In this document: piece by piece, positions 1 through 8,640 of the stretch
Layout: each line of letters opens with the position of its first letter
How positions within the stretch are numbered: the first letter of the stretch is position 1
IMG/VR virus record: IMGVR_UViG_3300044707_000195
Span: 1-43,680 of that record
Direction: 5' to 3' (one strand)
DNA: 43,680 bases
Source: a virus
Translations under genes and position numbers: made by a program
The notes under the pieces: model-generated
What the model was told of the DNA's origin: nothing
The model's input: the letters and a program-made list of their open reading frames with translations, nothing else
Databases searched by the model: none

Positions 1-127
1 GTAGTCGCGCCCTCTTAGTCTTACACCGTAAGGGTTGTGGGTTTGTCTGGTTGTGTTGGTGTTGTTGTGTGGTGTGTTGGTTATACGTGTGTGTGTGTGA
101 TTTATATATCTGGGTTGTGTGGTTTAG
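1..127. repeat. Terminal direct repeat, left copy
   Basis: This segment is identical to the last 127 bases of the window (43554-43680). An overlap of exactly 127 bases is what a de Bruijn assembler run at k=127 leaves when it closes a circle. The contig is therefore a complete circular map, either of a circularly permuted genome or of one whose true terminal repeats have been collapsed. It should not be read as the physical virion end without checking. Confidence 0.95.
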
Positions 128-543
128 ATATCTGGGTAAATTATTCAACCCAACACACACTATCACAACTCTGTCTGTGTTGTGACGTTTCGCCCACATA
201 TATTTCATACCCTCCTCATGTTAGCGCCGCATAGCTGAAGATTGTCTGAGTGAGGCGCTCTGTTGTGGTGTTGTTGAAGTCTATAGGGGGTATTTGTGTG
301 TATGTGTATGTGTATTAAGTAATCTAAAAATTTATGTGATAAAATTCTACACCACCATTAACGTTAACTTCTTACACCTCCTCTGTAGTTGCGCGCCTGT
401 CTGTTGTGTTGGTGTCTTATTATTACTCTTACTCCTTATATAAGCCTCCCCATATATTTTAGACTTAGTGTCTTTATATTATACGACCTCTGCGCCTAAT
501 GGCGGCAAACTACGACATCGGCACACCTATTAGGAGGGTATAA
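1..543. other. Gene-free GT-rich region between the two arms
   Basis: I see no convincing gene here. The + strand is strongly G/T-biased over about 30-130 and 255-320, with (GT)n runs near 88-99 and 296-315. Other elements are a direct repeat ATATCTGGGT (about 106 and 132), a short inverted pair GTGTGTTGG/CCAACACAC, and AT-rich DNA at 315-350 and 430-485. With bases 43461-43553 it separates the leftward early arm from the rightward late arm, so it probably holds the late promoter and possibly the origin or packaging region. I found no consensus promoter on the + strand. A small + strand ORF at 37-234 is a by-product of the biased composition. Confidence 0.7.
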
Positions 544-951
544 ATGAGCAGCGACGCGCAACAACTTTATAGGAGTATCGTTAGCAAACAGGCGGCGCAA
601 GAAGAGGCGGCGGAAGAGCCCGAGTTCAACCCCGACGACAGGCGCATGTATTTGCGTAAGGCGAAGCAAGGACACATTTACGGACGTACACGACACCCCA
701 CTTTGGAGGATAAGGATAATGGGCGGAGCGCCAGCACCAGTAGTGAGTGGTCCGAGCCAGCAGGAGCTCGACCAGAGACAGCAGCAATTCAACGTGACGA
801 CGGCGCTCCAGCGGGAGAGTCAGGCGCAGCAGATGAGTCTGCAACAGAGACAGTTGGAATTGCAACAGGCGGCGCAGACGCGGCAACTGGAAGCGGCGCA
901 GCGCGAAGCGCAAATAGCGGACAACGCAAGTCGGCGCGACACACTCGTTAA
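544..951 (+). CDS. Hypothetical protein, first late gene
   Basis: The start has a strong ribosome site (AGGAGG, 8 bases upstream). The first 58 residues look like genuine protein: a charged helical start, then a segment containing NPDDRRMYLRKAKQG and HIYGRTRHPTLEDKD. After about residue 60 the frame runs inside the next gene (starting at 719) and becomes Ser/Ala/Gly/Glu-rich low complexity, as expected for an out-of-frame reading. The true product may end near base 720 in relatives, with the remaining 77 codons lacking a stop by chance, or an indel may lie near 700-720. I do not recognise a family. Its place ahead of the virion genes suggests a late role. Confidence 0.55.
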   Translation: MSSDAQQLYRSIVSKQAAQEEAAEEPEFNPDDRRMYLRKAKQGHIYGRTRHPTLEDKDNGRSASTSSEWSEPAGARPETAAIQRDDGAPAGESGAADESATETVGIATGGADAATGSGAARSANSGQRKSARHTR

Positions 952-1141
952 GCGGTCGACCGATTTGGCGGCGCAGAATGATGCGTCGTTGTTTGGCTCA
1001 ATGCAGCAACAGCAGTCGGCGCTGACGGCGAATGCGGCTAACACCGCGAACGAAAAGCAGAAGAAGACGTCCGCTACGTCATCTGCGGAAAGGACAAATT
1101 TAATTAGTTCGCTCACACGAGCACGGAGTATATATGGCTAA
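719..1141 (+). CDS. Gln/Ala-rich coiled-coil protein, probable virion protein
   Basis: The start at 719 has its own ribosome site (GGAGG at 705-709). The 140-residue product is rich in Gln, Ala and Ser, with a long heptad-like helix at about residues 14-75 and a C-terminal segment containing SLFGSMQQQQSAL. That segment recalls the C-terminal half of the internal-protein-like gene at 13537, which has SLFGTTQEMQG. This suggests a small internal or scaffold-like virion component. It overlaps the preceding gene by 233 bases in another frame and the next gene by 8 bases. Composition, not homology, is the main evidence. Confidence 0.7.
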   Translation: MGGAPAPVVSGPSQQELDQRQQQFNVTTALQRESQAQQMSLQQRQLELQQAAQTRQLEAAQREAQIADNASRRDTLVKRSTDLAAQNDASLFGSMQQQQSALTANAANTANEKQKKTSATSSAERTNLISSLTRARSIYG

Positions 1142-1607
1142 AATTGCAGACAGCAGCGGTTCGCAGACGGGCGAGGCGCTCAAGTTTGGTTACGAGCAGA
1201 AGCTGGTTTGGGAGGGTACTACCACCGATAACGTCGCCACTGAATTGTTCTTGCGCTCTAAGGACAATCCCGCAAGCGGCGGTCGATTACTAATCCCTAA
1301 CAACAGCGTTATTGTCGGTCAAGGTTTGTTTGTCGCATATAATGATACAGACAACGCAGTACTGTGTAGCGGACGATTTGCAATTAGCACCACCAATTTG
1401 GCGGGTACTGTTGCGGCTAGCGGCGCGACTCTTGAATGGGATGCGGCGGCGACTGACGCTAACCCGTTCATCAACTACTTCGTTGGCTCGGCAGGTCTTG
1501 CTATTGCGTATAACAACACGCTCGACGCAATTACTGTAACGGTAACAGGTACGGCGGCGAGAGTTGTTCGTTGGCGTGTCGAACTCACTGATGTTATTGC
1601 TTTATAA
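1134..1607 (+). CDS. Probable virion decoration or fibre-type protein
   Basis: 157 residues with no signal peptide or membrane segment, rich in Thr, Val, Asn and Ala with alternating hydrophobic positions typical of beta-sandwich phage proteins. It ends in a basic strand region, RVVRWRVELTDVIAL. ATG is at 1134, inside the last codons of the preceding gene. Its position among late structural genes supports a virion role (capsid decoration or fibre). I cannot name a family. Confidence 0.7.
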   Translation: MAKIADSSGSQTGEALKFGYEQKLVWEGTTTDNVATELFLRSKDNPASGGRLLIPNNSVIVGQGLFVAYNDTDNAVLCSGRFAISTTNLAGTVAASGATLEWDAAATDANPFINYFVGSAGLAIAYNNTLDAITVTVTGTAARVVRWRVELTDVIAL

Positions 1608-1613
1608 TTCAAT

Positions 1614-1639
1614 GTGGCGGCGGTCGCGGCTGTCGCCAC
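1614..1639 (+). other. Intergenic GC-rich hairpin
   Basis: GTGGCG and CGCCAC close a stem that continues inward with two G-U pairs to about 10 bp, around a 6-base loop. It sits between two late genes and is not followed by a T-run. It may be a processing or pausing element rather than an intrinsic terminator. Confidence 0.5.
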
Positions 1640-1672
1640 TTCATACACACAACCCAGAGGAGGGTGTAATAA

Positions 1673-2071
1673 ATGTCAGACGCGCAAACGCTCTATAATT
1701 TAAATAGAGTGGACAGACTAGACCCAGAAAAAGCGCAGACAGTTCGCAACGTCGGGGGCGGCGACGCAAGTGCTGCAAACCAGACAGCGCTTCTGGCGCA
1801 AGGTGCTCTTGCTACGGCTGCACCAACTAACAACATTGCAGCGGCGACAACTGGTACTGTTATTTGTAACGCTAACACAAGCCGTAAGTGGGTGTTTTTG
1901 AGAAATGACAGTACATCTATCGCGTATGTAGCTAAAGGTGCTACTGTGTCCGCTTCATCATGTTATGTGATGCAGCCGCAAGGTACTTTATACTTTGACG
2001 ATTACAACGGTGTAGTTACGGCTGTTTGGGTTACGGCTACTGGATTCATGCGGATAGAGGAGGGTACATAA
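1673..2071 (+). CDS. Probable structural protein
   Basis: 132 residues. The start is set by a strong ribosome site (GAGGAGGGTG, 8 bases before ATG). An Asn/Ala/Thr-rich N-terminal half is followed by a beta-rich part (SRKWVFLRNDST, TLYFDDYNGVV). This pattern is common in small head-decoration or fibre-associated phage proteins that form a compact beta domain. Its stop overlaps the next start (TAATG), so the two are translationally coupled. No specific family was recognised. Confidence 0.7.
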   Translation: MSDAQTLYNLNRVDRLDPEKAQTVRNVGGGDASAANQTALLAQGALATAAPTNNIAAATTGTVICNANTSRKWVFLRNDSTSIAYVAKGATVSASSCYVMQPQGTLYFDDYNGVVTAVWVTATGFMRIEEGT

Positions 2072-2970
2072 TGCGCACTATTCTAACAAACCCTTCTAAA
2101 AGTTTTAGTCCAAACTACTTTAAGAATCCTAACTTCGCAGTAATCCAAGGCGCTGCATCAGGCACACTTGCTAACTCTTTAGCGCTACCAACAGCATCGC
2201 TTGGCTACCAAGGCGAAACAGAATGGTGTATTGCTGCTGCTGGTGGTACTCCTGCCTATGCGTTTAGTGCAGTTGGCGAGAGTGTGACCTTTACAGGAGC
2301 CGCTTCTACTACAGCAATTTATCTTCTCCAAAGGCTAGAGAGCATAGATACGAATCGCATTAAGAACAAAACAGTAACTTTCTCTTGCGAGATTTCTAAT
2401 TCATTATTAACTTCGGTAATTTGGGAGGTATTTCGCCCAACTACTAGCGACGATGTACACGGTACTATCGCCACTCCAACCCAAACACTGATTGCTAGCG
2501 GTACATTTACTGTAAACAGTACACTTACTCGCTACAGCGCTACTTTTGCACTGCCTGATTTAGCATCTAGAGGTTTAGAGGTAAGACTTCGCGTAGGAGC
2601 GCAGATATCAGGAACTTGGGTAGTTGCAAGATTGCAGTTAGAAGAGGGAAACGTTGCCACTGATTTTAATTGCGGTGACTTTTCTAGTGAATTATCAAAA
2701 TGCCAAAGGTACTTTTATGCTCTGCCCGCTACAAACTCTAGATTTCCCTGCCCAAGTGCTGGAGGGTTTGGCGTGACCTATACCTACCCGTTTAAAGTAA
2801 CAATGTTTGGTATTCCTGTGATTGCGCCAACCTATACAAATGCTTCCAATGTCACCTCATTTGGGACTCCTCAAGTTACCTCAGAAGGGTTCTCTGTCCC
2901 TGTGGTAGGTACAAACTTTACCAACACTTCTTGGACTGTTTCTGCGTCTTGCTCCGCCCATATCTCCTAA
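2071..2970 (+). CDS. Tail-fibre or receptor-binding-like protein
   Basis: The chosen ATG at 2071 overlaps the previous stop (TAATG) and has GAGGAGGG upstream; an in-frame upstream start at 2026 is less likely. The 299-residue product begins with a segment like those that open phage carbohydrate-binding or jelly-roll domains (NYFKNPNF). At about residues 200-225 it has the fibre signature LQLEEGNVATDF followed by ELSKCQRYFYAL, seen in many adhesins where a glycan-binding sandwich precedes the tip domain. It likely recognises the host surface. It is unusual in lying before the terminase gene rather than after the tail genes. Confidence 0.8.
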   Translation: MRTILTNPSKSFSPNYFKNPNFAVIQGAASGTLANSLALPTASLGYQGETEWCIAAAGGTPAYAFSAVGESVTFTGAASTTAIYLLQRLESIDTNRIKNKTVTFSCEISNSLLTSVIWEVFRPTTSDDVHGTIATPTQTLIASGTFTVNSTLTRYSATFALPDLASRGLEVRLRVGAQISGTWVVARLQLEEGNVATDFNCGDFSSELSKCQRYFYALPATNSRFPCPSAGGFGVTYTYPFKVTMFGIPVIAPTYTNASNVTSFGTPQVTSEGFSVPVVGTNFTNTSWTVSASCSAHIS

Positions 2971-2976
2971 GCATAT

Positions 2977-3126
2977 ATGTACCAACTCACCTCAAATCCT
3001 GACCAAATTATCCGCCTATCCGATGGCGCGGTAATTCCTAATGCTCCTAATGGCGATTGGCAAGCATATGAGCAATGGCTAGCTGATGGCAATGTGCCAT
3101 TGCCTGCCGAGCCATTGTCCGTATGA
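2977..3126 (+). CDS. Small tail-fibre-associated protein (fibre chaperone type)
   Basis: 49 residues starting [18 protein letters not shown] and containing [15 protein letters not shown]. This pattern, residues on a possible insertion site followed by a Trp/Tyr 'YxxWLAxGNxP' helix, is typical of very small proteins encoded just after phage tail fibres and thought to assist fibre assembly. ATG lies 6 bases after the fibre stop. Its TGA overlaps the terminase start (ATGA). The family resemblance is from memory of such proteins and was not aligned. Confidence 0.75.
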   Translation: MYQLTSNPDQIIRLSDGAVIPNAPNGDWQAYEQWLADGNVPLPAEPLSV

Positions 3127-4715
3127 GTATACTGCACGACCCTTGGGAGTTGTGTGACGCTTTAGATTACCGTGGTGGGTCACGCAACTTTTCTCAAATC
3201 CATTTTGAAATGATGGATGAGTTTTGTTCACCACAACTTGATGATTACATGTACGCGTCAAAGTTTATGAAGGTGTCACGTGGGCATTTAAAGTCCACGT
3301 TGCTCATCCTTTATATTCTTTGGCGCATTTATCGTAATCCAAACATTCGCATCTTATACTCTACCAACACCAAAGATTTGTCGCGCTCATTTGTGCGCGA
3401 AGTGCGCCAATACTTTGAGAATGCTGAACTCCAAGAGAGGGTGTGGAATGTTCGCGAACACATCGCGGGAAATATGATACCCTCCCTAGATGCCCACTCA
3501 CGTCGTCGTCGTGCAATGTCTGGTGACAACGACACAGAAGCTGAAGACAAGAAAATCATTTGGTCACGTGAAGCTATCCAAGTCATACGCCCGAAGAAGT
3601 TGAAAGAACCTACGCTCGTTGCAGGTTCTGTTTTAAGCACTAACACTGGTGAACATTACGACTTAATCATCAACGACGACGCGGTAGACTTCCAGAATAG
3701 CGATAGCGAAGATAAAGCGGACAAAATTAAAGACTGGGCGATGGACGCGTTTAGTGTTCTTGACCCGCCAATTTATGACCAAATCACACCTTCTTTTGGT
3801 GAATGGCTTGGCAACTCAATGTATGTTATTGGCACTCCCTACTATCCTTGGGATTACTACTCGTTCATTGAGCAGAATGCGGCGACATTGAAATTCTGCA
3901 CATTTGAGGCAAACATTTATGCGAACGGCGTTGACAACGAGGATGGGTATACTTATCCAGAGAAGTTCAACGATGCATATATTGAATCTCTTATGGGTCG
4001 TATGTCGCGCAAGAAGTTCTTCGCGCAATATTTGTTGCGTCATATATCAGACGATGAGGTAATCCTTGATGAGGGTATGCTTAATATGTTGCCGCCAGCA
4101 GGAGTACATTTCAGCGGCGACGGCTACGCTACAATAAACTCAGGAGGGGTGCAAAAAAGAATACGTCTGTACATGTCTGTTGACCCCTCGTCGGGTAAAA
4201 AAGCAGGACGCGTAGACAACACTGCTATTGCTATTGGTGGACAAGACGATTTAATGAATGTCTATATCGTGTATTTGTACGCGCAGAGGACACTCACTTC
4301 TGAAACTGTAAAGTTGATATATGAGCAATGTGAACGCTTTGGTATCGTCATGTGTAACGTGCTTATTCGTGGCGTAGGCGAATTGCTACCTCACGCAATT
4401 GCGCGTGAGCGTACAACATACAATCGTAATATTGTTGTTAAACCTGTTCACGAAACTGGTGACAAGAAAACGCGCATCACAAATGCGCTTCAACCTGTCA
4501 TTAAACTGAACAAATTTTTTACGTTTGCGTGGATTGTAAATAACACTCCTCTCACTAAAGAATTGCGCCAACATCCAGAAGGGAAGCAAGACGATTGTTT
4601 AGATGCAATATCGGCAATTGTACATCTTTCTACACCCACCAGACAGAGAACAAAAGGAGATAAAGATAGATGTCGCCATCTGAAAATAAATCGTCGATAC
4701 GGGGGCTCTCTGTAG
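3123..4715 (+). CDS. terL: Terminase large subunit
   Basis: 530 residues. This is the DNA-packaging motor and headful or terminus nuclease. The ATPase part has a variant Walker A at residues 52-59 (SRGHLKST), preceded by the usual strand, and Walker B DLIINDD at 181-187. The nuclease half begins at MSVDPSSG (Asp355) and ends with the acidic cluster DDCLDAI (491-497), matching an RNase H-fold active site. The start overlaps the previous stop (ATGA). No small terminase gene was recognised next to it. The end overlaps the portal start by 46 bases. Confidence 0.93.
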   Translation: MSILHDPWELCDALDYRGGSRNFSQIHFEMMDEFCSPQLDDYMYASKFMKVSRGHLKSTLLILYILWRIYRNPNIRILYSTNTKDLSRSFVREVRQYFENAELQERVWNVREHIAGNMIPSLDAHSRRRRAMSGDNDTEAEDKKIIWSREAIQVIRPKKLKEPTLVAGSVLSTNTGEHYDLIINDDAVDFQNSDSEDKADKIKDWAMDAFSVLDPPIYDQITPSFGEWLGNSMYVIGTPYYPWDYYSFIEQNAATLKFCTFEANIYANGVDNEDGYTYPEKFNDAYIESLMGRMSRKKFFAQYLLRHISDDEVILDEGMLNMLPPAGVHFSGDGYATINSGGVQKRIRLYMSVDPSSGKKAGRVDNTAIAIGGQDDLMNVYIVYLYAQRTLTSETVKLIYEQCERFGIVMCNVLIRGVGELLPHAIARERTTYNRNIVVKPVHETGDKKTRITNALQPVIKLNKFFTFAWIVNNTPLTKELRQHPEGKQDDCLDAISAIVHLSTPTRQRTKGDKDRCRHLKINRRYGGSL

Positions 4716-6532
4716 AAGAGCATGATGTAAAGACAAAGATACTCGAATATGTGACGTACACTCTTGCAGAGATGCAGAGTTGTCGCAAAGATATCGAAGA
4801 AACATGGGTAGAGACTTACGCGCAGTATATTGCGTCATCAAAAGCACAGTCTGAACTTCGCGCCAAGCAGATAGATACTGTTGGTAATGTTGGCACAGAG
4901 TGGAGACACCACATTGACAGAGGTAAAGCTTTTGAAGTTGTCGAAACTATCCATGCGTACCTCCTCGGGGCATTGTTCCCTAATGATAACTGGTTTGATG
5001 CGTCACCGCGTCGTCCTTCTGATATAAATGGTGTGCGCGTGTTACGTAAATTTATCCGCGATGAACTCAAAGACATTGAATTTGAAATCATCATGGATGA
5101 GTTTGTGCGACAGTTTATTATCACTGGAAACAGTTGTCTGTTCTTTCCATGGGATGAGGACACTGACAGCGTAGACTTACAGCTTGTTAACATGTTTGAT
5201 TGTTGGGTGCGCGGCAGCGGTCGTGACCCAATGAAAACAGACTTTGTTAGGAGGGTGTATATGTCTCGCGCCGAGTTGCGCGACGAGATTGCAAAAGGGT
5301 GTTATGACCTCTGCGATGAACTTGTCGTCGACCAGATAGCAGGTGTACGCGCCATTAAAGAGTATGAGCGTGTGCAACAATTTCAGGGTTTACGCCCTAA
5401 CAAAGACAACAACGACATTTGCGAAGTGTACGAGTACTGGGGCAAGATTTGCGTCGACGGAGAGGAGTATAAAAATGTTGTTGTCACGTTTGCTGATGGT
5501 GTTCTTCTTCGCGTCGAAGAGAATAAATACGAGTGTGGGATACCCATGGTGTTTTGCAGCTATATACCTGTACTTGATACTGTCTATGGTATTGGCGCAT
5601 TACAATCGTCTTTAGGTCTTATTCATGTTCTTAACATTCTCGAGAATCAGCGTTTGGATGGTGTAGAATTGACTGTCAATCCGATGTGGACGAAGAAATC
5701 ATCGTCTTCACTTGATTCTGTCGACGTATACGCAGAACCAGGAAAGGTGCTAGAAGTTGACGAACATGACGACGTACGCCCGATGCCTCCCGCGCAATTC
5801 AATATCGGCATTTCTTACCAAGAAGCAAATTACGTTGAGAGTGCAATTGATAAAAACAGTGGGACTGGACCACTTGTTGGTGCAGGAGCGTCGCGCAACG
5901 GTGAACGTGTCACTGCTGCTGAAATTGCAGCTATTCGCGAAGCTGGCGGCAACCGTTTAAGTGGTGTACATCGCCGTTTAGAGAAGCGCGGACTGACACG
6001 CGCACTTGATAAAATCATCAAGATTTACAAGCAGTACAAAAGCACAAAAAGCATTGTACGCTACGCAGGTGCAAAAGCAGGTCAGTACGACTACGCCGAA
6101 GTTACTCCAGCCGACATGCAAGTTTTGCGTATTGAAGCAAAAGGCAGTGAGCATATCATCGAGAATCGTAAGAAGTTGCAAGACATTTATGACTTCTTGG
6201 CGGCAGTAAATCAAGACCCAGAGATGGCGAAACTCATCGACAAAGCTGCTGTACTACGACGATTGATGCGTAACCTTCCATTCGACGACCCAGAAGAATT
6301 TTTGGTCAGAGAAAAAGAACCAGCCGTTGACCCGATAACTCAGATTGGCGGACAAAGCGGCGCAAACGCTATCAATCAGCAAATGCAAGTTGATGGCGGA
6401 AACCAATTAGTAAACATGTTAAAGGATTCTTATGGCAGACCAAGCACAAGCATCGAACCAACCAGCCCAGTCGTCGCCGACGCAGGGTTTAACGCGAGTG
6501 TCGGAACGGGCATCGACCTTCCTCAACAGTGA
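4670..6532 (+). CDS. Portal (head-tail connector) protein
   Basis: 620 residues, the usual size for a podovirus portal ring subunit through which DNA enters and leaves the head. It has an acidic helical N terminus and a core with aromatic-rich strands (GNSCLFFPWDED, VYEYWGKICVDG). A long helical part (EAIREAGGNRLSGVH) resembles the wing-to-stem transition of podovirus portals, and the tail is Gln/Asn-rich. It lies between terminase and scaffold, the standard order. ATG at 4670 has AAAGGAGA upstream. Its last 101 bases overlap the scaffold gene. Confidence 0.9.
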   Translation: MSPSENKSSIRGLSVEEHDVKTKILEYVTYTLAEMQSCRKDIEETWVETYAQYIASSKAQSELRAKQIDTVGNVGTEWRHHIDRGKAFEVVETIHAYLLGALFPNDNWFDASPRRPSDINGVRVLRKFIRDELKDIEFEIIMDEFVRQFIITGNSCLFFPWDEDTDSVDLQLVNMFDCWVRGSGRDPMKTDFVRRVYMSRAELRDEIAKGCYDLCDELVVDQIAGVRAIKEYERVQQFQGLRPNKDNNDICEVYEYWGKICVDGEEYKNVVVTFADGVLLRVEENKYECGIPMVFCSYIPVLDTVYGIGALQSSLGLIHVLNILENQRLDGVELTVNPMWTKKSSSSLDSVDVYAEPGKVLEVDEHDDVRPMPPAQFNIGISYQEANYVESAIDKNSGTGPLVGAGASRNGERVTAAEIAAIREAGGNRLSGVHRRLEKRGLTRALDKIIKIYKQYKSTKSIVRYAGAKAGQYDYAEVTPADMQVLRIEAKGSEHIIENRKKLQDIYDFLAAVNQDPEMAKLIDKAAVLRRLMRNLPFDDPEEFLVREKEPAVDPITQIGGQSGANAINQQMQVDGGNQLVNMLKDSYGRPSTSIEPTSPVVADAGFNASVGTGIDLPQQ

Positions 6533-7220
6533 AGGCGTAGAAGTCTTTATTGACGAAGATGAGTACGAAGTTCCTGAACCGATTGTCGAAAGTGATGATG
6601 AAGATGACACCCTCCCTGCAGAACAGAAAAAAGAAGACGAAGACTTAATTGACTTACCTTCTCTGGAAGACGAACCACCTATTGAACCAGACCTTGAACT
6701 TCCTGAAAAAGATGAAGAGATGGTGCTTGATGAGAAGTTTGCAAAGTACTTTGAGAAAGCCACTGGTATGCCTATCAAGGACTTTGGTGAAACTTTATTT
6801 GAAATTAAATCTCTCGTAAAAGAAATCGGCGCAGAAGGACTCAAGAGTGGTATCGCCTTTATTAAAGCGTCACAACAGGCGCAACAGATTGAAGCCGTAC
6901 GCTCTGAAGTTGATAAACTCTGGGGAGTACCTCGCGAAGAGTCGCTTAAACGCCTCGAGCAAATCAAACCGTACTTTGACAGAATGTCTAAAGAACAGCA
7001 AAAGCTTTACGATACCCCTACAGGTGCGGATTTAATTTGGCGCAGTATTCAAGCCAAGTCTCCGTCTACTAAGACACAGACATCGAAGTCTGGTAAAAAC
7101 CCAAGTGGTCGTAGGTATGTCTTCACACAGTCGCAGATTGAAGCGATGAGCAAAGAAGAGTACGCCGCTAAAGCAGACAAAATTACCGAAGCATACCAAA
7201 AAGGTTTAGTGGAGTATTAA
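6432..7220 (+). CDS. Capsid scaffolding (assembly) protein
   Basis: 262 residues. The N-terminal third is disordered and very acidic (many Glu/Asp between residues 35 and 100). A helical centre follows, then a short basic C-terminal helix region with KSGKNPSGRRYVFT. Acidic helical proteins between portal and major capsid genes are the scaffolds that direct shell assembly. The start has AAAGGA 6 bases upstream and lies inside the portal gene. No protease domain is visible. Confidence 0.85.
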   Translation: MADQAQASNQPAQSSPTQGLTRVSERASTFLNSEGVEVFIDEDEYEVPEPIVESDDEDDTLPAEQKKEDEDLIDLPSLEDEPPIEPDLELPEKDEEMVLDEKFAKYFEKATGMPIKDFGETLFEIKSLVKEIGAEGLKSGIAFIKASQQAQQIEAVRSEVDKLWGVPREESLKRLEQIKPYFDRMSKEQQKLYDTPTGADLIWRSIQAKSPSTKTQTSKSGKNPSGRRYVFTQSQIEAMSKEEYAAKADKITEAYQKGLVEY

Positions 7221-7223
7221 CAT

Positions 7224-8249
7224 ATGGCATTGCCAGCACCTTATAATGGCAGCAGCATGAACGTTGCTGCCAACCCCAACTTCATTCCGAAGATGTGGCA
7301 GAGCGAGATGAAAAGAGAACTGGATGCAAATCTGGTTCTCAAGCAAGCAGTCGAGTTCACCTCATTTATCGGCAAAAAGGGAGACACCCTCAAATATCCT
7401 CTTATTCGTCGAATGGGTGTTTATGACAAGTTGGCTGAAACCGCTGTTCGTCTACAAGCGTTTCAGGACGAAATTTGGGAATTGAAAGTAGACAAGTACA
7501 AAGAAGCTTCTTTCCTTGTTGAAGACATTCTCGATTTACAGAGCGCATACTCTCTTCGTGTACCTTACATCGAAGAAGCCGCTTATGCGCTTGCTGTTGA
7601 TGTGGACAACTCGCTACTCGGTCTTCGCGCATCTATTCCTCTTACACAGCAGATTGTTGTTTCTAGTAACGGTTTAATCAGTGGCACTCCTGCTGCACTT
7701 AATGACGCTGCAATCTTAACTGGTTTGCAATTACTTAACGAAGCAAAAGCGCCAAAGAAAGGTCGTTATTGGATTGTGTCTGAAGGTCAGTACACTGACT
7801 TACTCGGTATCACCAAGTTTGTTAGTGCAGATTTCGTTAACGGCGCTCCTGTTAGTAATGGTATTATTGGCAGCTTGTACGGCATTCCCGTAATTAGCAC
7901 CACTCAAATTACTGCTAACAGTTTGACAGGTTACGTTAACGGGTATGGTGCGACAGGTCAACCGACTCCTGGTGTTGTCGGCTCTCCTTACATGCCTACT
8001 CAAGACACCCCAGTTGGTCTTGTCAGCGGCGGTCTTCCTCGCGGCACGACTGGTTCTGAAGTAGCGAACCCATTTGTTACTTGCATGTTGGTGCAGCAAG
8101 GTTGGGCGCGTCTCGGTATGCAGAAGATGCCCAAGTCCGAGATGAGTCGTGAAAACTTGCTGCAAGGCGACGCAATCGTGAATACTCACGTTTACGGCTG
8201 TCGCGTTTACCGCCCCGACCATTGTGTACTCGTTCATACTGCAATCTAA
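7224..8249 (+). CDS. Major capsid protein
   Basis: 341 residues. It follows the scaffold after 3 bases and has GGAG upstream. The sequence begins MALPAPYNGSS, has a charged early helix, and contains an extended segment KKGDTLKYPLIRRMGVYDK followed by DILDLQSAYSLR and then a DVDNSLLG helix. This is the order of N-arm, spine helix and P-domain in HK97-fold coats of the P22/cyanopodovirus type. A Gly/Pro/Thr-rich insertion at about residues 235-285 may form a surface domain. Stop and next start overlap as TAATG. Confidence 0.9.
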   Translation: MALPAPYNGSSMNVAANPNFIPKMWQSEMKRELDANLVLKQAVEFTSFIGKKGDTLKYPLIRRMGVYDKLAETAVRLQAFQDEIWELKVDKYKEASFLVEDILDLQSAYSLRVPYIEEAAYALAVDVDNSLLGLRASIPLTQQIVVSSNGLISGTPAALNDAAILTGLQLLNEAKAPKKGRYWIVSEGQYTDLLGITKFVSADFVNGAPVSNGIIGSLYGIPVISTTQITANSLTGYVNGYGATGQPTPGVVGSPYMPTQDTPVGLVSGGLPRGTTGSEVANPFVTCMLVQQGWARLGMQKMPKSEMSRENLLQGDAIVNTHVYGCRVYRPDHCVLVHTAI

Positions 8250-8431
8250 TGACTAATGAAGAACTGGCTGAAAAGCAGAGGAAGGTGACCTCTGCTTTGC
8301 AAGACAAACTGCTCTTGCATATTCAAGAAGATAAGCAATACCAATACCTTTTGGAAGCTGTGCGTATGTCTGTAGATGTAACAGCTAAGCTGTCTGACAA
8401 CCCACCTTATGGACTTGTGGAAATGTATTGA
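8249..8431 (+). CDS. Small hypothetical protein
   Basis: 60 residues starting MTNEELAEKQRKVTSA, mostly helical and charged, ending NPPYGLVEMY. The start is taken at 8249 because it overlaps the capsid stop (TAATG); an in-frame start at 8222 would lie inside the capsid gene. Its own stop overlaps the next start (TGATG). It was not recognised. Its position suggests a small head-completion or capsid-associated protein. Confidence 0.65.
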   Translation: MTNEELAEKQRKVTSALQDKLLLHIQEDKQYQYLLEAVRMSVDVTAKLSDNPPYGLVEMY

Positions 8432-8640
8432 TGGACAGACTGCCTGTTAAGTCAAGTAACATTGCAGCTATCGGTTATGACTCGGCTTCCAAGACATTGG
8501 AGGTCGAGTTTAAAACTGGTGCGGCGTACAGCTACAGTGATGTACCACCTTCTGTTGCACGTTCTTTTAGAAAAGCGCAATCCATAGGAGGGTATTTTTC
8601 TTCAAAGATAAAGAACAAATTCAATAGTAAAAAGCTGTGA
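8431..8640 (+). CDS. KTSC-domain protein
   Basis: 69 residues that are essentially one KTSC domain. Visible features are VKSSNIAAIGYD, a strand KTLEVEFKTG, the aromatic AAYSYSDVP, and the C-terminal GGYFSSKIKNKF. The KTSC family is known as a short domain in phage proteins and at the end of some lysyl-tRNA synthetases, with no settled function. ATG at 8431 (TGATG overlap) is preferred over the TTG one codon earlier. The stop overlaps the next gene's GTG start. Confidence 0.88.
   Translation: MDRLPVKSSNIAAIGYDSASKTLEVEFKTGAAYSYSDVPPSVARSFRKAQSIGGYFSSKIKNKFNSKKL

Noticed and set aside
37-234. + strand ORF of 65 codons in the leader
   Set aside because: Cys/Val/Tyr-rich product from a GT-biased stretch, no ribosome site, overlaps the assembly repeat.
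6419-6967. Long antisense ORF opposite the scaffold gene
   Set aside because: Ser-rich product is the mirror of the acidic Glu/Asp codons of the scaffold gene.
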